Part shown: piece by piece, positions 1 through 8,920 of the stretch
How positions within the stretch are numbered: the first letter of the stretch is position 1
Layout: each line of letters starts with the position of its first letter
Source: Larix sibirica
Lineage: Eukaryota > Streptophyta > Pinopsida > Pinales > Pinaceae
Direction: 5' to 3'
Length of the DNA: 14,943 bases
Assembly: GCA_004151065.3 (NCBI GenBank)
Contig: NWUY0300051711.1
Span: 3,872 to 18,814, forward strand
Notes under the pieces: generated by a model
Seen by the model: only the letters and a program-made list of their open reading frames with translations
Databases searched by the model: none
What the model was told of the DNA's origin: nothing
Program-made: the position numbers and the translations under genes

Positions 1-249
1 GCTACCTTCTTCAAGCCTAGCGGCCTCATTTACTAGGTGAACAACTACTAGATTCAGTGCTCGTAAGACGTGGAAAAACTGCACCTCTTTAATAACTTGA
101 ATTTATCTCTTTATTCTTGAAATGATGCTCATAAGAGCTTCATTTGATGACAATGTATTGTCCTTTAAATGTTGAATGATGATCAACGAGTCTCCAAAAA
201 CAAGCATGGTTTCTGTTTTTTAAGTGATTTCCATATTTACACCTTGGAT
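1..249 (-). mobile_element. Retroelement RNase H fragment, copy A (decayed)
   Basis: Read on the minus strand, this is the C-terminal half of a retroelement RNase H domain. Visible in order are the block LVFGDSLIIIQ, whose Asp fits a catalytic carboxylate, then SNEALMSIISRIKR, then FFHVLRALNL and VNEAARLEEG. These match the usual order GDS..., helix, H-V-R-x-x-N, and A-N-x-A tail of plant retrotransposon RNase H. Two in-frame TAA codons (minus strand, at 220-222 and 103-105) interrupt it. It is cut by the window start and by the N pair at 250-251. It is a direct repeat of 1034-1282 with about nine substitutions and no indels. Whether the parent was a LINE or an LTR element is not decided by this fragment. 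Confidence 0.6.
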
Positions 250-251
250 NN
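250..251. other. Ambiguous bases (NN), probable assembly join
   Basis: Two N bases lie immediately after the last base shared between the repeat copies 1-249 and 1034-1282. Beyond them the sequence is unrelated to the second copy. This is what a contig join at a repeat boundary looks like, so adjacency of the two sides should not be assumed. Confidence 0.7.
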
Positions 252-984
252 GAAAAATGTTTTGAAATGGGTGAAATCAGTTAATTTAGTTCAGTAGGGT
301 ACAAATTAACCTTCTGAATCACACACTTCTAAGGTAGAAAGACACAAAGGTTAGACTAAGACATGAGTAACTGCCTTTAAGTGTTATGAGTCATTATATA
401 AGGATAAAAGTAACATCCTATGAAACCATATCATCATATAAACAGGCATTCTAAGTGTTAATTAGGGTAAGAGATATCAATCAATAGTGCATCTGACACT
501 GTCTTTACTAGGCACATCCAAGGCATATGGATTGTCTCAAAACGTTGGAAGGACCTCTGACCAATGACCCGTGGAGAAGCCATAGCTCTTGTCTCATGAA
601 CAACTAATCAACACATCACCCCTTTATGAGAGAGGGGTAACACACCCTATAACACAACATAATTGAGACCAACATGTGGGAGGAAAATGACATCAACACC
701 CACAAGCTGAACCAATTTCTCCTCGGTATTGAATCCCTTGGCACTGATATTCCAACATATGAAAATCACAATCAATAGAATGAACTAGTCATGGGTTCGG
801 ACTGCTGAGCTAAAAATCCTGAATTGAAATCACCAATGCTTGCTCTTGATTTAAAATTATGGTGTTGTCGATACAATGGAGTGTGTAAGACTTGGGCAGT
901 GTTAAATGCAATGTCCCTTCATCTAATGTGGAGATGCAGACCTAAGATACGTGCCCTTTCCACCAATTTCATGATTAAGTGGGT
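252..984. other. Spacer without recognisable gene
   Basis: No supported coding region was found on either strand. Short open stretches such as 824-1099 (plus) are the antisense of the RNase H fragment or are uninterpretable. On the minus strand near 660-780 a short run reads ICWNI followed by a VIFLP-like string, loosely like the start of a LINE endonuclease, but it is too short to call. Confidence 0.5.
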
Positions 985-1400
985 TAAAACATTAGGGAAG
1001 GGGAGTGAAAACCAATTCCCCATTTGTTATCATGCTACCTTCTTCAAGCCTAGCGGCCTCATTTACTGGGTGAACAACTACCAGATTCAGTGCTTGTAAG
1101 ACATGGAAAAAATGCACCTCTTTAATAACTTGAATTTATCTCTTTATTCTTGAAATGATGCTCATAAGAGCTGCATTTGATGATAATGTATTGTCCTTTA
1201 AATGTTGAATGATGATCAACGAGTCTCCAAAAACAAGCATGGTCTCTATTTTTTAAGTGATTTCCATATTTACACCTTGGATAAGAGCATAAAACCAGAG
1301 ATGCGGAGAATAAAACCAGGTCCTGCATCAATCCCAACTCTACTAAAGCAGGAGACCCAAATGGGTCATCATGACTAAAACAAAAACATACCAAGTTGCA
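985..1400 (-). mobile_element. Retroelement RNase H fragment, copy B (decayed)
   Basis: The minus strand reads, in one frame, YALIQGVNMEIT, then LVFGDSLIIIQ with the putative catalytic Asp at 1223-1225, then ALMSIISRIKR, then FFHVLQALNL and VNEAARLEEG, ending at a stop after GELVFTPLP. This is the conserved order of a retroelement RNase H from its second strand/helix block to its C-terminus. The N-terminal part (about 1300-1400) is split over frames (GSPALVE, then GIDAGPGFILRISG) and is only weakly recognisable. In-frame TAA codons lie at 1253-1255 and 1136-1138, at the same places as in copy A. The fragment is therefore dead. It lies just downstream, in the minus-strand sense, of the CCCH gene remnant, so it may have inserted into a later intron of that gene. 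That placement is inference. Confidence 0.6.
1034..1282. repeat. Direct repeat of 1-249 (249 bp)
   Basis: The segment aligns with 1-249 end to end at an offset of 1033 bp, with about nine substitutions by eye (about 96% identity) and no indel. It covers the C-terminal part of the RNase H fragment. The other copy is cut by the window start, so the repeat unit may be longer. Confidence 0.9.
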
Positions 1401-1602
1401 AATTGATGTCCTTAATATCCAGATTGTGAACTGGCACATATCCTGAATACTCGCCTCTATAGTCAGTATACTTCATTCTAAAACGCCACGATCAGTTCAT
1501 AGATTTTTTAATAACAAATCAAATCACCATTCTTACTTCCATGGCATGCCAATTAATTTTGTTTAATAAACAAAATGAAACATTATACATTTGAGATTAT
1601 AC

Positions 1603-2612
1603 CTCTCTGTGGGTTTCGATCCCTTTTATTTGTATGGTTTGACAAGAACGCGAGCATCACAAACATAATGAGGATTTCCTTTTTCCAAAATGATTTTAAC
1701 AGTCTCTTAGTATACAAATGTCACAAACCCAAACATCCTATTATGTTGATAAGGAATCCTTACATCTTGCACGAGTCTGAAAATGATGATAGAAACGTAA
1801 TCAACAGTGATCAACACATAATGTTAGCTCAACTTATTCTACAATCTTTACTCAATACTAGTGGTGTAATGTTCAATCTATTGCAACAATATATTACCTG
1901 AAATAATTTGATACGTCCTCGTCTTTGAAGGTACTCTCTACAGGAAAAGTCAAGTATATTTGGCGAGATCCATAATTGGATGTAGAATTAGCCAAGTGAT
2001 CAAAAGAATCTCGTTCACTTCTATACCTTGTAAACCTCTCGGCCTGAAGAGCCTTCCCAAGCCTCTCACTGTAGAGTTGAGGTAGAGAAGCAACTGAAAT
2101 CAATGAACTTCTCTGAGCAATTCCTTAATTCTAACTCCAGTTTTTCCAATGGCCCACTATTGGATCCCATGAACTTTTCAATCTGATCATTCCTGGTGTC
2201 TGACCTTACATGGCTACCATAGTTACCGTGAAGAAACTTGCAATTGCTTCCATTCTTGCAGTAACCCTAAGCAAAGTGCATGCATGCCTTCCACGCCAAT
2301 GCTGATCCAACTGCATATTTCGAAGTTAGATTGTAAATATCAATAGTCGAACTAGGATGCTTAGATACACGATTAGTACCAGGGAAGGAATTATTAGTTG
2401 TTTTGGGGCTTACATGGTCCATGCTCAAAGGATGATTTCCGTTGCAATATGCCTACAACATCTCTCGATAGCTTAAGATAATTAGCATGAGATCTGGCAG
2501 ACTCAGGAGAATAATTAAGAAAGGGAAGTTGATCTTGTAATTGAAATTCCTGTGCAAGGCTAGGATGTCCGTTGCTATAAACTAATGGAAGGTTATTATC
2601 TTGAATTGGCAT
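1603..2612 (-). pseudogene. CCCH zinc-finger + RRM protein gene remnant (AtC3H46-like family)
   Basis: In minus-strand order: a low-complexity N-terminal stretch with EFQLQDQLPFLN (2612 to about 2440); a CCCH zinc finger C-x7-C-x5-C-x3-H at 2284-2228 (GYCKNGSNCKFLHG); a linker [21 protein letters not shown]; and an RRM starting [22 protein letters not shown]. The RRM resumes after an intron with VQDVRIPYQ, RMFGFVTFVY and NPHYVCDARVLVKPYK. This order is that of plant RNA-binding proteins with one CCCH finger and an RRM. The intron runs 1897-1777 (121 bp; donor CAG|GTAATA, acceptor TTTTCAG), and a plausible next donor is at 1602. Lesions: TAG inside the finger (2269-2267), a frameshift near 2440, two small frameshifts around 2095-2130, about three residues lost after NYF, and TAA at 1709-1707 and 1628-1626. 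The gene's N-terminal exon and its part beyond the RRM were not found. A retained intron argues against a processed copy. Confidence 0.85.
1777..1897 (-). other. Retained intron within the RRM of the CCCH remnant
   Basis: The donor reads CAG|GTAATA and the acceptor ends TCATTTTCAG. Joining the two flanks makes NYF-R followed by VQDVRIPYQ in frame, exactly where the family continues, apart from a short deletion of about three residues. The split codon begins AG, which would encode Ser or Arg; Ser is the usual residue at that place in the family. Confidence 0.7.
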
Positions 2613-3340
2613 TTTTGCTCTTCTTCAAATAGATTCCTCAATCAAAAATTGCTTGACCTTTGAGTTTATCTTTCAAAGTCATTTATACATGGTTTTGAAA
2701 TACATCATTTTGAAGGATATCGAGTATGCTAAATTCCATTGAATGATATCAAGTTTGCTAAATTTTATAAGGATCATAGTTGGCATTTAGTGTGTCATAT
2801 TATTTGGATATTTGATGAAGAATAAGCAAAGAGTTTGAAATCTTCCACGGCTCAAACCACATCTATGCACAATTTGTTGAAATGAGAGACCATTATTCTT
2901 CTAAGAAACAAAAAGTAGCTCCATGGACCTTTGATCTATGGTATGGAGTCACTAATGCTTTGTAGATTTAAAAATCCTTGTTTGATGTACTAGACTACAT
3001 GTTTACTTATTACACAAATTTTGTAGCTTTTCACGTTAACTTTCATGATGTTAGGTAGGTATATTAGAGTTGAAGGATGCCCACAAAACAACAAAAGATC
3101 CCATTAGGATTAATTTTTTAGTAGGTTATGCTTCTAGAATTGGTTTACTTTTTAGTGATATCTACTATATTGTACATGATAAAGTTTCTTGACTTGTTTT
3201 ATATTTGAGCTCATTAGAAATTTTGGGTTTTATTATAATTTATAAATTGTCCTATTTTTGTTGGTGAAATTATCCTAGCTTTGTTGTTTTTCCATACAAA
3301 GTTATTGTATTTTGATTTTTTGTACTCAAAGGAGAATAAG
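2613..3340. other. Spacer without recognisable gene
   Basis: AT-rich sequence with frequent stops on both strands. I looked on the minus strand for the missing N-terminal exon of the CCCH gene and on the plus strand for an upstream exon of the MULE, and could identify neither. Confidence 0.5.
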
Positions 3341-5383
3341 CATTCATGTTTGTCTTCTTATCTCAAGTGTTTGCACATTTTTTGTAGACTTTGATACAAA
3401 ATGGGCAGGCAGAACATATGAGAGACTATAATGGGCCTAGAGTTGCAAGATCTCAAAGACATAACCATTTTTATGGTAAAGATATGGTTTGGTCTGAAAT
3501 ACATCGAAGGAATGGAACCATTGCTTGGGTTGTCAAAATCTCGTCACATCGAGTTCCCCACTTTATTAAACGGAAGGAAATGAATCTTGATGCTCCTTGT
3601 GATTTCAACCATAGCCAAATCAAATCCTTGGGAAAGAGGGATGGTGCAACCTTGCGTTATGAAGTGTAGGTATTTCAAAATTTCATTGTTTGGATTTGTG
3701 TAATCATAGTACATTTATCACTTGTCATATCCATTAACATTTCAATTTTTTTAATGCAGATATGCTTGTTCATATGTCCCAAATGATAAAAGGGGAGAGA
3801 AACTATTTAAACGAAGGGTCAACTCATTTGTGAAAAAAGGGGTTGTTAGTGCCATTTTATTATTAAGGTTATGGTTAATAATCCTAAGGTAGCCATATTA
3901 ACTTATAACAACTATGAGCATGAAGACGCGCAAGGATGGCCTTGTCGTGGAAGGCATGACACTTCGGGTGAGCCTAGATCCATGCATAAGCCAAGGCTTT
4001 CAAGGGACATAGTTTCTTATGTGTAAAGTTGTTTCTATTTTGATGTGCCAGTCAATTTGGTGTGCAAAATGCACATTAACAAACATGTTAACATGGATGC
4101 GGCAGATTGGGATAGGGATTTCTTCTTGTGCAGGAAAGATGTCGTAAACAACTACAATCGTTTGAGCAAGGGAAAGTATCAACTGCACCAAATAGACCAG
4201 ATGAGCATGAATATTTGGTTCCAAAAACATAAAGATTATATTTTTTTCTATCAAAAGCCCAATGGTGGAGATGTCCCATTTATAATCGGGATTCAAACAA
4301 AGTGGATGCTAGAGACAATGGTTAAGCTATCTCATAATAGCTTAATATCAATGGATTCAACATTTAGTATGAATAAATACGGGGTAAGTGTGATTTCAAT
4401 GATTGATTTAATATGATTATGTGAGTTGTAGCCATTCAATGAGGTTGATTACATAAATTTAACTTCAATATGTTCTATGAATAAGGCAATATCAATTGTA
4501 TATACTTGTCGCATTTGATGAGCAACAAAGTGGGGTTCCAATTCCATGGGTTGTGGCATCTCAGAATACATCACAAGACATTGCACTATAGTTGGATCGG
4601 CTCATGCCAGAGGTGTTACCAAGCTCGTCCAGATTGGAAAGTCAATGCCTTCATGGTTGATAATGCATTGGTTGAAATAACAACTTTTAGGTAATTTCAA
4701 TCTTGTTTTTTTGCAATGTAACTTGTATTGATTATATGAATGCCATATTTAAACATATTACATATGGCAGGAGGATCACACGTTGCAAAGTTATCTTATG
4801 TGTTTGGCACGTATGAAGGGCATGGACAAAAAACATGAACCGATTGGCCACCAGCCTAGAAAGAGTGAAAGAAATGTTTAAAGACTTGGGTGGTATCATG
4901 AAATATTGTTCCAATGATGATGTCACTAATGCAATTGATGGATTTCTCAGCAAATATGTAAGTAAATAAAATTTCTTGGACTATTTCCACAAGAATTGGG
5001 TTTTCGGTGATAAAATTTGTAATTGTACATACTCTTGCTTGTATTTTTTGTTTTTGTATCTTATAAAGATGGGATATATGTACCAACTTAGTTTTTTACT
5101 TGTAGGGATGTGGGTAAAAGGTTGTCGATATTTTATACACGCAAATCAAGAGACAAATAATGCAATCGAGTCATACCACTACTACTTGAAGACAAAGTTT
5201 CTTTCTGATAGAAGGAAGAAATGTTCCCGTAGAATGGATTGGTTGTTGTATGCACTCCTAATGAATGTTGAACCATTATATTGATTCAAAGAAATATTGA
5301 AAAAATAATGATATTTTAACAACTATAGGAAATAGAAACAACTTGAATCATCAAATGAAAGAGCTAAAATGGTTCCAGATAGT
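3341..5383 (+). mobile_element. MULE transposase gene, copy 1 (dead; DDE triad present, C-terminus missing)
   Basis: This is a Mutator-like transposase of the MULE + SWIM class found widely in plants. Inferred exons: 3388-3665 (N-terminal domain, VWSEIHRRNGTIAW), 3760-4383, 4490-4690, 4771-5018 and 5106 to the N at 5384. Catalytic residues can be placed: Asp in SMDSTF (4354-4356), Asp in FMVDNA (4659-4661) and Glu in NNAIES (5168-5170). The C-x2-H motif ILCVWH is at 4799-4810. Introns are 94, 106, 80 and 87 bp. Lesions: a one-base loss in the A run near 3830-3842, TAA at 4024-4026, TAG at 4589-4591 (in ALxLDRLM), a frameshift near 4607-4622, TGA at 4814-4816, TAA at 4967-4969, then TGA 5282-5284, TGA 5309-5311 and TAG 5333-5335. 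The copy stops at N 5384, before the SWIM finger that copy 2 shows. No terminal inverted repeats were recognised. Confidence 0.85.
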
Positions 5384-5384
5384 N
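5384..5384. other. Single N at the end of MULE copy 1
   Basis: The base follows the last position (5383, equivalent to 8099) at which copy 1 and copy 2 of the MULE match. From 5385 on the sequence bears no resemblance to copy 2. This is probably a contig join, so the missing SWIM part of copy 1 may be an assembly loss rather than a biological truncation. Confidence 0.7.
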
Positions 5385-6135
5385 ATCTTTCAAATATGAA
5401 TTTTTTTTATATATGTATGCAAAAATTGAAAAATTAGTGATATTAGAAGTATACACTCATAACAAAATCTAAACTTCTCTATATAGCCAAGGTTCAAATT
5501 CATTTTACCTGTTGTATAGTTAGATAAAATTCCTTCTATATTTAGCCGACTTTGGATCAAGATTACTTATTTTTTATAAAGACTTCACATGCCACTACAT
5601 AAATATATTACAACCCATGGTACAAGGACTAGCCATGCCACAATTTGAACTTCCTTAACATCTGTCACTATTACCATGAGATTTATGTTGCATGTAATTT
5701 CCAATAACATTGATCAATTTTAGACATTTGGGGACGTAATAACCCTTTTTTATTTAAGATGTGCCAATCATTACTATGGTATCAAATTTTATATGCCATA
5801 GTAAAATTTTCATAGGTGCCTTATGCAGTACTTTCTCAAATATGCTACATATAATAATTTCAATATTTAATTAAGATAAGATGATAGGAGAAATATTGAG
5901 AATCATATTTAACAAATAAGCATAGAAAAAGTGTTAAATAATAAACAATTATTGTGATCATGTCATTAGCTCATTATATGTGGTCCGGTCATGTCATGCC
6001 TAAATCCATATTGCTGAAGCAAAATTTCTAGCCTGTAAAATACAACTTGAAAACCCACAAAAAGATTGTTGTCCACAGGACTTCAAGTCTGTATATGTAT
6101 TATGGCTAAGAGATCATCAAGAAACAGTATGCACG
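5385..6135. other. Spacer without recognisable gene
   Basis: Very AT-rich, with dense stops in all frames that I read. No element or gene could be recognised. Confidence 0.5.
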
Positions 6136-6423
6136 TTGGAATTATTACTAAAGGCTTATGTTGTTCACATTCCTTTTATACCAAAATTAATTCTTATTAC
6201 TTCCAACATTTTAACAGCCTCTAGACTTGTAGCAATGGCCTTTGAGGAGACAATAGTTCACTTTGTTTTGAAATTTAATTACAACATTGGGAGTAGTGCT
6301 ACCATATATTACAACAAGTTGTTGGCAGAGCTTGAACACTATATGAGTATATCAGAGACAAATCTGCTCCTTAACCCTTCAGGTCTTATGAAATTGCATT
6401 TCCAGTGGATTTTCAAGGGGTAA
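6136..6423 (+). CDS. Unrecognised open frame, possible exon relic
   Basis: A 95-codon open frame ends with a TAA-type stop just before 6424. I do not recognise the product. The stretch with TASRLVAMAFEETIVHFVLK, then NYNIGSSATIYY and LLAELEHYMSISETN reads like ordinary globular protein with mixed charged and hydrophobic residues, unlike the low-complexity AT-driven frames around it. No homologous exon, start context or splice partner could be assigned. It sits between the two MULE copies and could be a captured or stranded exon, or chance. Confidence 0.2.
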   Translation: MELLLKAYVVHIPFIPKLILITSNILTASRLVAMAFEETIVHFVLKFNYNIGSSATIYYNKLLAELEHYMSISETNLLLNPSGLMKLHFQWIFKG

Positions 6424-8204
6424 TAAAGGGTATGTCTAAGTATTTATGGATCTATTTAGATGATAGTTTAAAGGAAGTCTGATGTATATTCTGATTTCAC
6501 ACTTAACTATTTAATTTAAAAAAAAACTTGGAAAAATGAATGCTTCTCAATTTAGCATTCTAAAATATTTCAATCTTGTTTATTTATGTTGACAGAACAT
6601 GCATACCAACAGTTTTTGCATTCTTATTTCAAGTGTTTGCACATTTTTTGTAGGAATTGATACAAAATGGGAAAGCACAACATATGGCAAACTATCATGA
6701 GCCTAGAGTTGCAAGATCCCCAAAAAATGACCATTTTTTCTGGTAAAGATGTTGTTTGGTTTGAAATACATCAAAGAAATGGCACCATTGATATGGTTTC
6801 CAAAATCCCATAACATAGAGTTCCTAATTTTGTAAAAGGGGAGGAAATGAATCTTGATGCTCCATGTAATTTCAAACATAGCCAAAACAAATCCCTAGGA
6901 AAGAGGGATAGTGCAACCTTGCATTATAAAGTGTAAGTATTTCGAAATTTAATTGTTTGGATGTTAGTAATCATCGTACATTTATCACTTGTCATATGAA
7001 TTAACATTTCAAAATATTTTATGCAGATATGCTTGTTCATATGGCCCAAATGATAAAAGGGGATATCAACAAGCTAAACAAAGGGGCAATTCATTTGTGA
7101 AGAAAAGGGGTTTCCAATGTCATTTTATTATTAAGTTTATGGTTAATAATCCTGAGGTAGCAACATTAACTCATAACATGTATGAGCATGAAGATGCACA
7201 AGGATAGATTTGTCATGGAAGGCATGACACTTCAGGTGAGCCTAGATCCATGCATAATCCAAGGCTTTCAAAGGACACACTTTATTATGTAGAAAGTTGT
7301 TTTTTTTATGTGCTAGTCGATTCAGTGTGCAAAATGCACATTAAGAAACATGTCGACATGGATGCAACAACTCGCAATAGGGATTAGCTGAAATAACATC
7401 TTTGATGTAATTTCAATATTGTTATTTTGCAAGGTAACTTGTATTTATTCTATGAATGCCACATTTAAACACATTACATAGGGAAGGAGGATCACATGTT
7501 GCAAAGTTATCTTATGTGTTTGGAACGTACGGACGGCTTGGTCAAAACACATGAACCGATTGGCCACTAGTCTAGAAAGAGCGACTAAAATGTTTAAAGA
7601 CTTGGGTCATATCATGAAATATTGTTCCAATGATGATGTCACTAATGCAATTGATGGATTTCTCAGCAAATATGTAAGTAAAGAAAATTTCTTGCACTAT
7701 TTCCACAAGAATTGGGTTTTCGGTGATAAAATTTGTAAGTGTACATACTCTTGCTTGTATTTTTTGTTTTTGTATCTTATAAAGATGGGATATATGCACC
7801 AACTTAGTTTTTTACTTGTAGGGATGTGGGTAAAAGGTTGTCGATATTTTATGCACGCAAATCAAGAGACAAATAATGCAATCGAGTCATGCTACTACTA
7901 CTTGAAGACAAAGTTTCTTTCTAATAGAAGGAAGAAGTGTTCCCGTAGAATGGATTGGTTGTTGTATGTACTCCTAATGAATGTTTAACCATTATATTGA
8001 TTCAAAGAAATATTGAAAAAAAAATGATATTTTAAAAACTATAGGAAATAGAAACAACTTGAATCATCAAATGAAAGAGCTAAAATGGTTCCAGATAGTG
8101 ACTGCTACCCTTGTGAGAGCATATCTCATGCTTATTGGGTGAGGATACAAACCACTCCTAACAAGGGGTACCTTGTCACTTGGTATCGCCCAAATTTTAT
8201 GGCA

Positions 8205-8246
8205 TGTAATTTCCCATGGTATATTCATGGCAACATTTGCAAGCAC
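8205..8246 (+). other. SWIM-type zinc finger with a lost cysteine
   Basis: The SWIM pattern of plant MULE and FAR1-like proteins is C-x-C-x(n)-C-x-H. Here the first Cys is at 8205-8207, the second expected Cys is TTC (Phe) at 8211-8213, and the C-K-H pair is at 8238-8246. A single G-to-T change from TGC explains the Phe. The finger would probably not bind zinc. Confidence 0.65.
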
Positions 8247-8781
8247 GCTATAAAGGTTGATTGGTTGTATTTATCATCGAGGGATTCGGATATGTTATTG
8301 GATAATGATGCAACACCTTCTTCATTCAATGCTCCTCATGAGATAAGTATAGATGAACCAAGACATGATGTAGATGTTGAAAATACTATTATGGCTACTG
8401 GCAATGTTGATCATGATGTTGATGCACTCCAATTAGCTAGAGAGGAGTTGTTTGGTTACCTTGAGTTGATTCAAAACAGTCCTCCTATCACTTTGAGAAA
8501 AATTGAACAAATGATTAATATTATTAAAAAAGCATTGGATGAGCCCAATAATCTTCACATATTGGATTATGACTTCACCCTTGGATTGGGTGCATATGAG
8601 TCATCTTCGAAGAGGACGAAGAGTTTCCTTAGCCCCAAAAAGAAAAACAAAAGAAGAAAACAAAATAATGGTTTGGATATTGATCTGAATGTTCATCCAT
8701 CTGAATATGAACCATATCGGTTTCAGTACCTCAATAAGCGTGGGCGTCCTCAATCCAACAATGCATCCTCCATTTCCCTAG

Positions 8782-8876
8782 GTGAGTTTCATAGAATAAG
8801 ATGATGTATGTTCTTAGAATAGTATATTTGAATGACCTCTTTTTTTTTAACATGTGGTGTTTGAATGTTTTCAAAG
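8782..8876 (+). other. Predicted last intron of MULE copy 2
   Basis: Strong donor CTAG|GTGAGT and an acceptor ending TTTTCAAAG behind a T-rich tract give a 95-bp intron, in the size range of the other introns of this gene. Splicing joins SISL-G to a short tail TTIDLYGSFNSRT and a TAG at 8918-8920. Without splicing the frame ends at 8804. This is inference from splice signals only. Confidence 0.4.
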
Positions 8877-8920
8877 GTACAACAATCGACTTATATGGAT
8901 CATTCAATTCAAGGACTTAG

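Larger units (their letters stand above)
6600..8920 (+). mobile_element. MULE transposase gene, copy 2 (dead; catalytic core deleted, SWIM end present)
   Basis: Inferred exons: 6654-6932, 7027-7406 (with an internal deletion), 7487-7734, 7822-8781 and a short last exon 8877-8920. Introns are 94, 80, 87 and 95 bp. The N-terminal block (YACSYGPNDKRG, FIIKFMVNNPEV) is followed by a junction at 7385 where 549 bp present in copy 1 (4121-4669) are missing. This removes the first two catalytic Asp residues; the Glu of NNAIES remains (7884-7886). The C-x2-H motif reads ILCVWN (7524-7526), with Asn in place of His. A long open frame over 8052-8804 carries CYPCESISHAYWV, a SWIM-type finger ending GNICKHAIKV (8205-8252), then a basic, low-complexity tail. 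Lesions: one-base insertion near 6733-6742, TAA 6811-6813, TAG 7205-7207, TAA 7986-7988, TGA 7998-8000, TGA 8025-8027, TAG 8049-8051. Confidence 0.85.

Noticed and set aside
660-780. Minus-strand run reading ICWNI followed by a VIFLP-like string, like the start of a LINE endonuclease
   Set aside because: Fewer than 45 codons, ends in a stop, and no second endonuclease motif follows. Too short to separate from chance.
1122-1439. Minus-strand open frame of 105 codons with DDPFGSPAL
   Set aside because: It only partly follows the RNase H domain and shifts out of its frame. The domain itself is read in another frame with two stops, so the frame is not a gene.
1575-1901. Plus-strand open frame of 108 codons
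   Set aside because: It is antisense to the second RRM exon and intron of the CCCH remnant, whose minus-strand reading is far better supported.
7572-7802. Minus-strand frames, nearly identical at 4856-5086 and 7572-7802
   Set aside because: They are similar only because the MULE exons and intron on the plus strand are duplicated. They are antisense shadows without their own motifs.
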